The position numbers were made by a program, and so were the translations under genes. A DNA stretch of 64,000 bases from an uncultured Bacteroidota bacterium (GTDB lineage Bacteria; Bacteroidota; Bacteroidia; Flavobacteriales; Flavobacteriaceae): assembly GCA_913062555.1 (NCBI GenBank), contig CAJXVU010000010.1, forward strand, positions 1-64,000, given 5' to 3'. This document shows positions 43,803 to 52,641 of this stretch, piece after piece. The notes beneath the pieces are model-generated. The model made no database searches, had not been told where the DNA came from, and was given only the letters and a program-made list of their open reading frames with translations. The first letter of the stretch is position 1. Every line of letters starts with the position of its first letter.

Positions 43803-45530
43803 ATGAAATCTTTACGACCTACCTGGATCCTATGCCTGTTTTCAATGGCATTATTCTCTCAAAATCCGATTATCATTCCCGGAACCATTGAAAGTACAAA
43901 CGTGAACTTAACGCTACAAGACGGTACGTTTCAATTTTTTACAGGAATTAACACCACAACTATGGGCATAAATGGTCCATTACTTGGGCCTACCCTAATC
44001 ATGACCAAAGGTGATGACATGAATATTAGTATTACCAATAATTTAGGACAAGAATCTACGATACATTGGCATGGTATGCACGTTTCAGCAGCAAATGATG
44101 GTGGACCACATACAGTGATTGGCGTGGGAGAAACTTGGAATCCTCAATTTACAGTTTTAGATAAAGCAAGTACATATTGGTATCATCCTCATCTCCTTAA
44201 TAGCACCGATGAACAAGCAAGTAAAGGTCTTGCAGGTTTCATCATTGTTAAAGATACTGAAGAAGCTGCTTTAGTTCTCCCAAGAACATATGGAGTAGAT
44301 GATATCCCATTGGCTATTCAAACAAAATCTTTTGATGGTAGTTCTCAAATATTAAGTAATGTCAATAGTGATACCACTTTAATGGTGAATGCCACAATCG
44401 ATGCTCAACTGGATGTACCAGCACAAGTCGTTAGACTTAGATTATTAAATGGATCATCACAGCGAACTTTTAATTTTGGTTTATCTGGTGATATGACTTT
44501 TCATCTTATTGGAACCGATGGCGGACTTGTAGCTGCTCCTGTAGCATTAACACGATTACCACTATCCCCAGGTGCCAGAGCAGAAATATTGATTGATTTT
44601 TCTGGTTTACAAAGTCAAACGATTAACTTAATGAGTTATGCTTCCGAACTCACTAATGGGACTTATGGAGCAACTTACCCAGGGTTAAATCAATCAATGG
44701 TTTTAACAGGATACAATCCCAACACAATGAATGGAGCAGATTTTAATGTCCTTCAAATGGATGTGATTGCGCAAACAGCAAGTCCTATCACAACCATTCC
44801 AACAAGTCTAGTGACTGCCACGCCAATTGCAGAAATAAATTCAGATCAGACCAGATCATTTGAGTTCAGCCCAATTATTTCAGGAATGAATCAATTAAAT
44901 GGGGACTTTTCTATAAATAATGTCACCATCGACATGAATACCATCAACGTTACTATTCCATTAAATAATACTGAGATATGGACATTTCAAAATAATTCAG
45001 CTATAGACCATCCTTTTCATATGCACGATGTACAATATTATATTTTGGACATCAATGGCAATGCTCCACCTTCATATTTACAAGGTAGAAAAGACACTTT
45101 TACTGTTCCAGCAGGTGGAATAGCAAGAGTAATTACAAAATTTGAAGACTATTCTGATGATACCATACCCTATATGTATCATTGTCATATGCTCAAGCAT
45201 GAAGATGCCTTAGCTGGGATGATGGGACAATTTGTAGTTGTAGATCCACTCGCAGGTGTTGATGATTTCGAAATTAGTAATGCGATTCTCTACCCAAATC
45301 CAACACAAGGAGCCTATTTAAGCATTCAATTAAAGAATCAAGCTGAAAATATTCTCGCTTACTCAATAATTAATCAATTAGGTCAAATAATAAGTTACCA
45401 TAAAATTCATGAAAATGAGCTTAATAATACCTACTCCTTTCCAATCTTTAAATTAGCACAAGGACAGTATTTTGTTAAAATATATACTGAGACTCAAATA
45501 ATAACAAAAACATTTACTAAAAATAATTAA
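43803..45530 (+). CDS. Secreted multicopper oxidase with type IX sorting domain
   Basis: The start is set at 43803 (MKSLRPTWILCLFSMALFSQ), which yields a proper signal peptide; the longer frame from 43770 would overlap the operator. The 575-residue mature-type protein has three cupredoxin domains with all copper motifs: TIHWHGMH (His88, His90), WYHPH (His128, His130), DHPFHMHD, and YHCHMLKHEDAGMMG with the T1 Cys, His and Met. The C-terminal 75 residues, from GVDDFEISNAILYPNPTQGA, are a type A T9SS sorting domain, so the enzyme is exported to or beyond the cell surface. It probably oxidises Cu(I), as CueO does, complementing the efflux operon upstream. Confidence 0.93.
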   Translation: MKSLRPTWILCLFSMALFSQNPIIIPGTIESTNVNLTLQDGTFQFFTGINTTTMGINGPLLGPTLIMTKGDDMNISITNNLGQESTIHWHGMHVSAANDGGPHTVIGVGETWNPQFTVLDKASTYWYHPHLLNSTDEQASKGLAGFIIVKDTEEAALVLPRTYGVDDIPLAIQTKSFDGSSQILSNVNSDTTLMVNATIDAQLDVPAQVVRLRLLNGSSQRTFNFGLSGDMTFHLIGTDGGLVAAPVALTRLPLSPGARAEILIDFSGLQSQTINLMSYASELTNGTYGATYPGLNQSMVLTGYNPNTMNGADFNVLQMDVIAQTASPITTIPTSLVTATPIAEINSDQTRSFEFSPIISGMNQLNGDFSINNVTIDMNTINVTIPLNNTEIWTFQNNSAIDHPFHMHDVQYYILDINGNAPPSYLQGRKDTFTVPAGGIARVITKFEDYSDDTIPYMYHCHMLKHEDALAGMMGQFVVVDPLAGVDDFEISNAILYPNPTQGAYLSIQLKNQAENILAYSIINQLGQIISYHKIHENELNNTYSFPIFKLAQGQYFVKIYTETQIITKTFTKNN

Positions 45531-45553
45531 TTCCGTTAATAGCTGTCATTATG

Positions 45554-45613
45554 AGTGTAACAAGACCAATGCATTATTTAAATAAATAATGCATTGGTCT
45601 TGTTACACTTTTT
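45554..45613. terminator. Long bidirectional terminator between oxidase and usp genes
   Basis: AGTGTAACAAGACCAATGCA (start of the left arm, 45554 on) pairs without mismatch with the arm ending at 45609 (GGTCTTGTTACACT). The stem is at least 25 bp with a short AT loop, flanked by A-rich and T-rich sequence on either side. Confidence 0.92.
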
Positions 45614-45631
45614 GTAATGGTGAATATAAAA

Positions 45632-46507
45632 TTAATTTTCAGATGTTTTTTGAGTATTTTTCATAACTAAAAATGGAATATCAATTTTAAACCCAAATGT
45701 TTCAACGAGATGTTTGGTAAATAAACGTTCTAAGAAGGAATGCTTTCTATTCATCATAGTTAGCATTTTTATATTATTAGTTTCTATATAATCATGAATT
45801 GCTTTAAACACTTCCTTACCATCAATATCTATAAATTGATGTTTAATTTTTCCAAAACTAGAATCCAATAATTTTGTGATTTGATTATGAGATTCAGATA
45901 GATAATCTTCATCTGACAGATGAAGTACATTGAGTTCAGAATCATATAATTTAATGATATCAACCAAAGTTAATAACTCTTCATCTTTAAAAATTGAAGA
46001 ATAATTAGAGGTAAATGCCACGGCATCCAAACCTTCAAATTGACATCCATTTGGAATAGCCAATACATTTACATTACAACGTTGCATGACATGAACCGTA
46101 TTGCTCCCGAATAACATTTTCTCTGCTCCTGCTGCTCCTTTGGTACCCATTATGATTAAATCAATGGCTTTAATTTCACAAATCTGATTTATGCCATCAA
46201 TAAAATTATCATAGTCAACAATAGAATGAAAACTATGAAGTTTATTAGCATATTTTGATTCAACATTATGAATAATATTTTTAATAGATTTTTTCGCTGC
46301 AGCAATTAATGTTTGATAAATTGTTGCCGTAGATGACATCATCATCAAATCATCCGATACAAATGAAGACGCCTTCTGAATATTTATAATATAAAATTCA
46401 CAAGGAATATCCTTATATAGTTCCATAGCATAATCTATGGCATTCATTGAATTTTTAGAAAAATCTGTCGGTAATAATATGGACTTCACAAGAATAATTT
46501 TTTTCAA
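45632..46507 (-). CDS. Two-domain universal stress protein (UspA family)
   Basis: This 291-residue cytosolic protein has an N-terminal Usp domain starting ILLPTDFSKNSMNAIDYAMEL and containing LIIMGTKGAAGAEKMLFGSN, close to the ATP-binding G2xG9xGS pattern. A degenerate second Usp domain ends in PFLVMKN. Tandem Usp proteins of this kind are typical of Bacteroidota and are often induced under low oxygen or stress. It is a single gene, convergent with the oxidase. An inverted repeat at 46515-46548 sits immediately upstream of its start. Confidence 0.88.
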   Translation of the reverse strand: MKKIILVKSILLPTDFSKNSMNAIDYAMELYKDIPCEFYIINIQKASSFVSDDLMMMSSTATIYQTLIAAAKKSIKNIIHNVESKYANKLHSFHSIVDYDNFIDGINQICEIKAIDLIIMGTKGAAGAEKMLFGSNTVHVMQRCNVNVLAIPNGCQFEGLDAVAFTSNYSSIFKDEELLTLVDIIKLYDSELNVLHLSDEDYLSESHNQITKLLDSSFGKIKHQFIDIDGKEVFKAIHDYIETNNIKMLTMMNRKHSFLERLFTKHLVETFGFKIDIPFLVMKNTQKTSEN

Positions 46508-46514
46508 AAGTAAC

Positions 46515-46548
46515 CTGACATTAGTTGATAAACTATGACAAATGTCAG
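46515..46548. promoter_or_regulatory. Inverted repeat upstream of the usp gene
   Basis: CTGACATT (46515-46522) and AATGTCAG (46541-46548) are perfect 8-bp arms separated by 18 bp that contain a second small palindrome (TAGTTGATAAACTA). It begins 8 bp before the usp ATG on the minus strand and looks like an operator overlapping the promoter. Confidence 0.4.
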
Positions 46549-46660
46549 TTGCAAGTCACCATAAGTGCTCAAAAGTCAGATAGCTATCCTTTTGAGTCCA
46601 CTATATTATGTACAACAACTTTTTTTAACGTTCTTTGTTACAGACTAATCCTGACCCTTT

Positions 46661-47698
46661 ATGAAAATTCTTTTGTATGCCTCGGCTTTAATAATTGTTG
46701 GATCTTGTGCGACTTTAAGCCACAAGGAAAAAATTCAAGCCATCAAAAAAAGGATTGTCATTGCACATCCTACAAAAGTAAAAGCATACGCTAATACGAT
46801 CACAGCTAGTGAATTGAAAAAACATTTACTTAAGTTCTCTTCAGATGACTATCAAGGTAGAAAGGTTGGTACAAATGGTCAAAAATTAGCTGTAAATTAT
46901 CTAAAAAACTATTATATTTCTGAAAATATTGCGTCACCTTTTGGAGGATCAAATTATTTTCAAAACATCCCAAAATCATATTTGGGTGAAAAATATGACG
47001 ATTCTGAAAACGTAATCTCTTATATTGAAGGTTCAGAAAAACCTAATGAAGTAATTATTATTTCCGCACATCATGATCATGAAGGCATTCATGAAAATGG
47101 TGAAATTTATAATGGAGCAGATGATAATGGATCGGGAACTGTTGCCTTATTAGAAATGGCTCAGGCCTTTAAAAAAGCAAAGCTAGATGGTAATGGCCCT
47201 AAGCGAAGTATTTTATTCTTGCATCTTACTGCCGAAGAAGTTGGTCTTCAAGGATCTCGTTTTTATACTCAAAACCCAGCTTTTCCCTTAAAAAATACAG
47301 TCGCAAATTTGAATATTGATATGGTTGGTCGCGTTGATAAGTCTCACAAATACAATCCAAATTATTTGTATATAATTGGAGCAGACAGACTAAGTACAGA
47401 ATTACATTATATATCGGAAGTGGTAAATGAAACTTTTTTTAATATAAAATTGGACTATAAATATAACGAAGAAAATGACCGTAATCGTTACTATTATAGA
47501 TCTGATCACTATAATTTCGCAAAACATAATATTCCCGTAATTTTCTATTTCAATGGTGAACACAATGACTATCACCAAACTACAGATACAGAAGATAAAA
47601 TAAACTATCCATTGTTAGAAAAACGCACACGATTAATATTTGCAACAGCTTGGCAGTTAGCAAATCAAAAAAAACGAATTATTGTCGACAAGTCATAA
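46661..47698 (+). CDS. M28-family metallopeptidase lipoprotein (short paralogue)
   Basis: This 345-residue protein has lipobox VGSC (Cys17). The M28 di-zinc aminopeptidase core is complete: HHDHEG (first His), NGADDNGSGTVALLE (bridging Asp), LTAEEVGLQGSRFY (catalytic Glu pair), NIDMVGRVD (Asp) and HNDYHQTTDT (last His). It lacks the protease-associated insert found in its downstream paralogue at 47804, with which it shares the N-terminal SDDYQGRKVGT/SDEHQGRETGS segment and the C-terminal half nearly block for block. It probably digests peptides in the periplasm or on the surface. It is spaced 105 bp from the paralogue. Confidence 0.9.
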   Translation: MKILLYASALIIVGSCATLSHKEKIQAIKKRIVIAHPTKVKAYANTITASELKKHLLKFSSDDYQGRKVGTNGQKLAVNYLKNYYISENIASPFGGSNYFQNIPKSYLGEKYDDSENVISYIEGSEKPNEVIIISAHHDHEGIHENGEIYNGADDNGSGTVALLEMAQAFKKAKLDGNGPKRSILFLHLTAEEVGLQGSRFYTQNPAFPLKNTVANLNIDMVGRVDKSHKYNPNYLYIIGADRLSTELHYISEVVNETFFNIKLDYKYNEENDRNRYYYRSDHYNFAKHNIPVIFYFNGEHNDYHQTTDTEDKINYPLLEKRTRLIFATAWQLANQKKRIIVDKS

Positions 47699-47803
47699 AC
47701 ACAATTCTACTGTTAAATTATGTTAAAAAAAATAACATAACTGCTTCATCAGTAGTTCTTTTTCGTAATATCGCACATCACTAAACAAAACAATTCTCAT
47801 ATA

Positions 47804-49351
47804 ATGAAAAAAACACTGTTAATTTTAGGAGTTTCCTTAGCTGTTTTCGCTTGTAAAAAGGAAGCAACTCAGGAAGAGATTATTGGATATGCCAGTACAA
47901 TTACTTCCGATGAACTAAAAGAAAAATTATATACCTATGCTTCAGATGAGCATCAAGGTCGTGAAACGGGTAGCGAAGGACAAAAGAAAGCATTAGAATA
48001 CATAAAAAATCATTATGTCTCTATTAATGTACCATCAGCGGTTTCTCCTGATAATTATTTCCAAGAGGTTCCTTTAAAAAATATTAAAACTCCAAAAGTT
48101 AGTTTGACTGTAAATGGAATTTCATACAATTATTTTGAAGATTTTATTTCACAAACATCAGCAGCAACTGGATCATTTTCGGCTAAAGAAATTGTTTATG
48201 CCGGTTATGGAATTAACCATGAAAACACTAACGATTACGAAAACCTAGATGTTAAAGGGAAAATTGTTATTGTAAAAAGTGGAGAACCAAAAGATAAAGC
48301 TGGTAATTATTTAGTGAGTGGAACTAAAGAAATTTCAAAATGGTCAAATGGTCGTCAAGCGATATCTGCAAAACGTACTGCCGCTAAAGATAATGGAGCA
48401 AAAGCTTTGTTTTTTATGGATGATGCACTGTTTACTAGATACTCGAAATTTTACAAAGCGAGACATGATAAAGGGACATCAAGAAGCTTATCCCTTCCTA
48501 AAAAGAATGAAGAAATTTATCATTTTCTTATTAGCGAAAAATTAGGTAACGCCATGGTTAGTAATATCAATGATTCTACAAACTCAGCTGTTGTTGCTAG
48601 TACAGTAGATGTAGATTACGAAAGCGTATCAATAGATTTACCTTCATCGAATGTTGCTGCAATTATAAAAGGTTCAGAAAAACCAGAAGAATACATCATT
48701 ATTTCTTCTCATTCTGATCATATTGGTTTAACTAATGACGGACTAATAAATAATGGTGCTGATGATGATGGTTCAGGTTCTGTAGCTGTACTTGAAATTG
48801 CAGAAGCTTTTAAAGCAGCTGCCGAAAATGGTCATGGACCGAAACGTTCAATTGTATTTTTACATGTAACCGGTGAAGAAAGAGGTTTGTTAGGCTCTAG
48901 ATATTATACGGATTACAGCCCTTTATTTCCTCTTGAAAATACTGTTGCCGATCTAAATATTGATATGATTGGTCGTATCGACCCTAAGCGAGATAGCGAT
49001 AATCGTAATTACCTATACATTATTGGTAGTGATAAATTAAGTACAGAACTACACAACATTTCAGAAGAAGTGAATAAAACATATACCAATATTGAGTTTG
49101 ATTACACTTATAATGATGAAAATGATCCGAATCGTTTTTACTACCGATCAGACCATTATAACTTTGCGAAAAATAATATTCCAATTATATTTTATTTTAA
49201 TGGTACTCATGACGATTATCACAGACCTACAGATACGCCTGATAAAATTGAATATGATTTATTAGAAAACCGTACAAGACTTGTTTTCCATACGGCATGG
49301 GAATTAGCAAATAGAGAAAAAAGAATTGTTGCTGATAAAGCGACAGAGTAA
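47804..49351 (+). CDS. M28-family metallopeptidase lipoprotein with PA domain (long paralogue)
   Basis: This 515-residue protein has lipobox AVFAC (Cys17). After the N-terminal SDEHQGRETGSEGQKKALEY comes a protease-associated (PA) domain at about 95-285 (VYAGYGINHENTNDYENLDV, KGKIVIVKSGEP). The M28 core follows: SSHSDHIG, NGADDDGSGSVAVLE, VTGEERGLLGSRYY, NIDMIGRID and HDDYHRPTDT. It has all five metal ligands and the catalytic Glu. The pair arose by tandem duplication with loss or gain of the PA domain. A perfect terminator follows at 49375. Confidence 0.92.
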   Translation: MKKTLLILGVSLAVFACKKEATQEEIIGYASTITSDELKEKLYTYASDEHQGRETGSEGQKKALEYIKNHYVSINVPSAVSPDNYFQEVPLKNIKTPKVSLTVNGISYNYFEDFISQTSAATGSFSAKEIVYAGYGINHENTNDYENLDVKGKIVIVKSGEPKDKAGNYLVSGTKEISKWSNGRQAISAKRTAAKDNGAKALFFMDDALFTRYSKFYKARHDKGTSRSLSLPKKNEEIYHFLISEKLGNAMVSNINDSTNSAVVASTVDVDYESVSIDLPSSNVAAIIKGSEKPEEYIIISSHSDHIGLTNDGLINNGADDDGSGSVAVLEIAEAFKAAAENGHGPKRSIVFLHVTGEERGLLGSRYYTDYSPLFPLENTVADLNIDMIGRIDPKRDSDNRNYLYIIGSDKLSTELHNISEEVNKTYTNIEFDYTYNDENDPNRFYYRSDHYNFAKNNIPIIFYFNGTHDDYHRPTDTPDKIEYDLLENRTRLVFHTAWELANREKRIVADKATE

Positions 49352-49374
49352 ATCTTTATAAATCAATATATTTT

Positions 49375-49403
49375 AAAGCCTTCCAAATTTGGAAGGCTTT
49401 TTT
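49375..49403 (+). terminator. Terminator of the M28 gene pair
   Basis: The palindrome AAAGCCTTCC (49375-49384) AAATTT GGAAGGCTTT (49391-49400) is followed by TTT. Confidence 0.9.
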
Positions 49404-49484
49404 TATAATCCTTCTATTTGATTAGCTGCGCTGATCCGTTTTAAGGAAACCTGACAATGACCTCTTCAGGAGCACGCCTGATCC

Positions 49485-49537
49485 TTTTTTTATACCTTAA
49501 ATCTTCAAGCAAGCTTCAATTTAGGGTATAAAAAAAA
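49485..49537. terminator. AT-flanked bidirectional hairpin
   Basis: TTTTTTTATACCTTAAAT (from 49484) pairs with ATTTAGGGTATAAAAAAA (ending 49537) with one or two weak pairs; the loop is about 16 nt. It directly abuts the tRNA-His terminator, so transcripts from both sides are stopped here. Confidence 0.65.
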
Positions 49538-49566
49538 GTCTCCAAATTTCTTTGAAGACTTTTTTT
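49535..49566 (-). terminator. Terminator of tRNA-His
   Basis: On the minus strand, AGTCTTCAAAGAAATTTGGAGACT forms a stem with a small internal mismatch and is followed by a long T run. It begins 2 bp after the tRNA 3' end. Confidence 0.75.
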
Positions 49567-49567
49567 G

Positions 49568-49642
49568 GGTGGAAGACCGGATTCGAACCGGCGACCCTTG
49601 GTACCACAAACCAATGCTCTAACCAACTGAGCTACAACCACC
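49568..49642 (-). tRNA. tRNA-His (GUG)
   Basis: Read on the minus strand the gene begins GGTGGTTGTAGCTCAGTTGG. It has anticodon stem TTGGT/ACCAA around loop TTGTGGT with anticodon GTG, and T arm GCCGG TTCGAAT CCGGT. The extra 5' G (position -1) opposite C73 that marks tRNA-His is encoded. The acceptor stem has two U-U mismatches (GTGGTTG against CTTCCAC). CCA is not encoded. Confidence 0.95.
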
Positions 49643-49715
49643 GTGTAACATGCATTTTGTAATGCGTGTGCAAATGTAAATTATTTCATATTTATGGCAA
49701 AGGTTTTTTTAATAA

Positions 49716-50432
49716 TTATTTCAAATTGTAAAAACTATCTACCGCAACATAACGTTCAACGGTAAATCCTTCGGCAAATTCCACACCTACTAATCGGCCT
49801 AAGTCTCTAGCCCGATACTTAATACTTTCTATAAAATTACTACTGGATATTGGAGTTTCAGGCGCTTCACTCTCAGAATCAAAGAATTGTGTTTTATAAG
49901 CCATCACAGCATCCATTTTTGTGTCAATAAATCCAGTTACATCCACTACAACATCAGGCTCCAAATTTTTCCACTGGATATAATGATAAACAAATTTTGG
50001 CCGCCATGAATCTTGATCCTCGCCATCAATTTCTGTTTTAATTTTCATTAATCCACTTAAAAAACAGGCATCACTAACCAGTTTACTACCTTTTCCATGA
50101 TCAATATGTCGATCATCTACAGCATTGCAAAGCACAATATCCGGTTGATATTTCCGAATCATTTTAATAATTTCCATTTGATGCGCTCTATCATTACTAA
50201 AGAACCCGTCGGCAAACTTCATATTAACACGTTCAGAAACTCCCAAAATTCGTGAAGCTTCCATAGCTTCTGCATCTCTGGTCTCTGCAGTACCACGAGT
50301 GCCTAATTCTCCTCTGGTTAGGTCAATAACCCCTACTTTTTTACCATTGGCAATCTCTTTTGCAATCGTGGCTCCACAACCCAATTCTATATCGTCAGGA
50401 TGTGCACCAATAGCGAGTATATCTAATTTCAT
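49716..50432 (-). CDS. bshB1: Bacillithiol biosynthesis deacetylase BshB1
   Basis: This 238-residue zinc deacetylase of the LmbE/PIG-L fold removes the acetyl group from GlcNAc-malate, the second step of bacillithiol synthesis. The metal site AHPDD (His11, Asp13, Asp14) is near the N-terminus, followed by DLTRGELGTRGT and DDRHIDHGKGS. These are the blocks of the BshB1 subgroup, and the length fits. It is cytosolic. Upstream in the same direction are rlmF (74 bp away) and a Cys/Met PLP enzyme, which may supply the thiol side of metabolism. Confidence 0.95.
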   Translation of the reverse strand: MKLDILAIGAHPDDIELGCGATIAKEIANGKKVGVIDLTRGELGTRGTAETRDAEAMEASRILGVSERVNMKFADGFFSNDRAHQMEIIKMIRKYQPDIVLCNAVDDRHIDHGKGSKLVSDACFLSGLMKIKTEIDGEDQDSWRPKFVYHYIQWKNLEPDVVVDVTGFIDTKMDAVMAYKTQFFDSESEAPETPISSSNFIESIKYRARDLGRLVGVEFAEGFTVERYVAVDSFYNLK

Positions 50433-50506
50433 GTGTTTATTTCTTATTTCTTTCTTAAAAGTCTAAATTATGAATTATTACTAACATAAATTTTCTAATA
50501 ATATCA

Positions 50507-51403
50507 TTAAAATTTATCTCTCCATTGTTTTTGTTCATCTTCCGTTAAAAATGTCCAAGCTATTATTCGAGATATTTTTTGTCCTTGATTCATGGGAATA
50601 GTTTTAATTGCCGTTGCTCCTAATTTATTTAAAGAGCTTAACATTGATTTTACATTTTCCTTTTTTGAAACCAGCGTGGTATACCAATAACATTGTGATT
50701 TAAACAATGAACTTTCGTATAAATAATTATGCAAAAAGGCCTTCTCACCACCAGTATACCACAGCTCATTCGCCGTACCACTAAAATTTCTTGTGCCTTT
50801 ATTCGTTGAATTTCCCAATCCTTTTAATTTTCTGGCAGTAACATCCTGAGCCTCATCTTTCGATTTATAAAATGGGGGATTACACATACATGCTGATATG
50901 TGCTCACCAGCGTTTAAAATCCTATTTAATATCTGAGATGCATCAGGTTGATGTTTTAGCTCAATACTTTTATTAAAATTATTCTTATCCACTATTTGTT
51001 GTGCATATTCTAATGATGTTTTATCAATATCAGTGGCTATAAAACTCCAATCATATACGGCATGTCCCAAAAGGGGATATATACAACTAGCGCCAGTACC
51101 AATATCTATAACGCTAACATTTTTATCTATTCCAGACAATTCTAATAAATCTGCCAAATAATGAATATAATCAACTCGACCCGGAATTGGTGGACACAAA
51201 TTTTCCTCTGGGAATTCCCAAAACTTAATATTATAATAGGTCTGTAACAAGGCTCTATTTAAAGTTTTTACCGCTTTAGGATTGGCAAAATCTACTGAAA
51301 GTGATTGGTGTTTATTTTCAAAAACAAAATCTTTTAACTCAGGATGAACCTTACATAAAGATTCAAAATTATAGTCTGATTTATGTATGTTATTTTTATG
51401 CAA
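50507..51403 (-). CDS. rlmF: 23S rRNA (adenine-1618 N6)-methyltransferase RlmF
   Basis: This 298-residue SAM-dependent methyltransferase modifies A1618 of 23S rRNA. Family blocks are clear: VDFANPKAVKTLNRALLQTY, LCPPIPGRVDYIHYLADLL, the SAM motif DIGTGASCIYPLLG, and the catalytic MCNPPFYKS. The start at 51403 (MHKNNIHKSDYNFESL) fits the usual start region. It lies 14 bp after the PLP enzyme gene and is presumably cotranscribed. Confidence 0.93.
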   Translation of the reverse strand: MHKNNIHKSDYNFESLCKVHPELKDFVFENKHQSLSVDFANPKAVKTLNRALLQTYYNIKFWEFPEENLCPPIPGRVDYIHYLADLLELSGIDKNVSVIDIGTGASCIYPLLGHAVYDWSFIATDIDKTSLEYAQQIVDKNNFNKSIELKHQPDASQILNRILNAGEHISACMCNPPFYKSKDEAQDVTARKLKGLGNSTNKGTRNFSGTANELWYTGGEKAFLHNYLYESSLFKSQCYWYTTLVSKKENVKSMLSSLNKLGATAIKTIPMNQGQKISRIIAWTFLTEDEQKQWRDKF

Positions 51404-51417
51404 TTGTCTTTGAATTA

Positions 51418-52590
51418 TTAATTATCAATTAAAGTCGAAGCATTAATTTGAGAAATTGCCCGATGTATATCATGCTTTAGATCTTTAGCACTTTCAATTC
51501 CAACTGAAAAACGTATCAATCTATTGCTTATTCCTTGAGCATCACGTTCTTCCTGACTCAACAAGGCATGCGATGCAAGGTATGGCAATATCATTGTACT
51601 TTCTACACCTGCCAAACTCATCGAAGGTTTTATCAATTTTAAGGCTTTTAAAAATGCCGAGGCATCTATCCCTTCTTTCAATTCAAAGGATAGCATTGCT
51701 CCAAAACTTCGCATTTGTGTCTTTGCTAATTCATGATCCGGATGTGATTTTAACCCTGGATAATACACCTTACTTACATAGGCATGTGTTTCTAGAAATT
51801 TTGCTATTTTTTTAGCATTCTTGTTTTGTGCTTTTACTCGAATTGCTAATGTTTTCATACTTCGTTCTAACATCCAAACCGTAAAATCACTAAGACTACC
51901 ACCTGTATCTTTTGCTAAACTCCAAATTGTATCAATATGTGATTGACTTGCAGCTACTGCCCCAGCCGTAATATCACTATGTCCTCCAAAATATTTAGTA
52001 GCGCTATGCACGACTATATCTATCCCCAAATCGATTGGGTTTTGGACTATTGGTGTGGCAAAAGTACTGTCTATAACCGTTACTATTTTTTTGGATTTTG
52101 CCAATTTGGATACAGCCTTAATATCTACCAATTTTAATAATGGATTTGAAGGCGTTTCAATATAAATGATTTTTGTCTGAGGCTTGATCGCCTTTTCGAA
52201 ATCCAAAACAGACGTCCCTTCAATAAATGTATATCCAATTTTATATCTATCAAACTGTGATTCTATCAAATTTCGAGTCCCTCCATACAAATCGTTTTGT
52301 AATACAATATGATCACCAGCACCTAAAAAAGCTAATAAGGTTGTACTAATGGCTGCCATACCAGATCCAAAAATCAATGCTGCTTCAGAATGCTCTAAAG
52401 CGGCAATTTTTTTAGACAAATATTCTTGATTTGGAGTATTAAAATAGCGCGGATAGCGTTTTACATCGACATCTTCAAATGCATAGGATGTTGATAAATA
52501 CATAGGTGAAATAGCCCCTTTAAATTGGGTGTCTTTAATTTCTCCAACATGCGTACAAATGGTATTTACGCCTAGATTTTTCTTCGCCAT
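51418..52590 (-). CDS. Cys/Met-metabolism PLP-dependent enzyme (cystathionine synthase/lyase family)
   Basis: This 390-residue fold-type I PLP enzyme has LIFGSGMAAISTTLL around the phosphate-binding loop and VIDSTFATP around the PLP-ring Asp. The Schiff-base Lys199 lies in DIVVHSATKYFGGHSD, and GVESTMILPYLASHA is near the C-terminus. It belongs to the MetB/MetC/MGL family, that is cystathionine gamma-synthase, beta- or gamma-lyase or methionine gamma-lyase; sequence alone does not separate these. It is cytosolic and the first gene of a run with rlmF and bshB1. Confidence 0.9.
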   Translation of the reverse strand: MAKKNLGVNTICTHVGEIKDTQFKGAISPMYLSTSYAFEDVDVKRYPRYFNTPNQEYLSKKIAALEHSEAALIFGSGMAAISTTLLAFLGAGDHIVLQNDLYGGTRNLIESQFDRYKIGYTFIEGTSVLDFEKAIKPQTKIIYIETPSNPLLKLVDIKAVSKLAKSKKIVTVIDSTFATPIVQNPIDLGIDIVVHSATKYFGGHSDITAGAVAASQSHIDTIWSLAKDTGGSLSDFTVWMLERSMKTLAIRVKAQNKNAKKIAKFLETHAYVSKVYYPGLKSHPDHELAKTQMRSFGAMLSFELKEGIDASAFLKALKLIKPSMSLAGVESTMILPYLASHALLSQEERDAQGISNRLIRFSVGIESAKDLKHDIHRAISQINASTLIDN

Positions 52591-52641
52591 TAGTAATTTG
52601 TTTAGGATGTTATAAAGTTAGAAAACTTTGTGGAAAACCAT

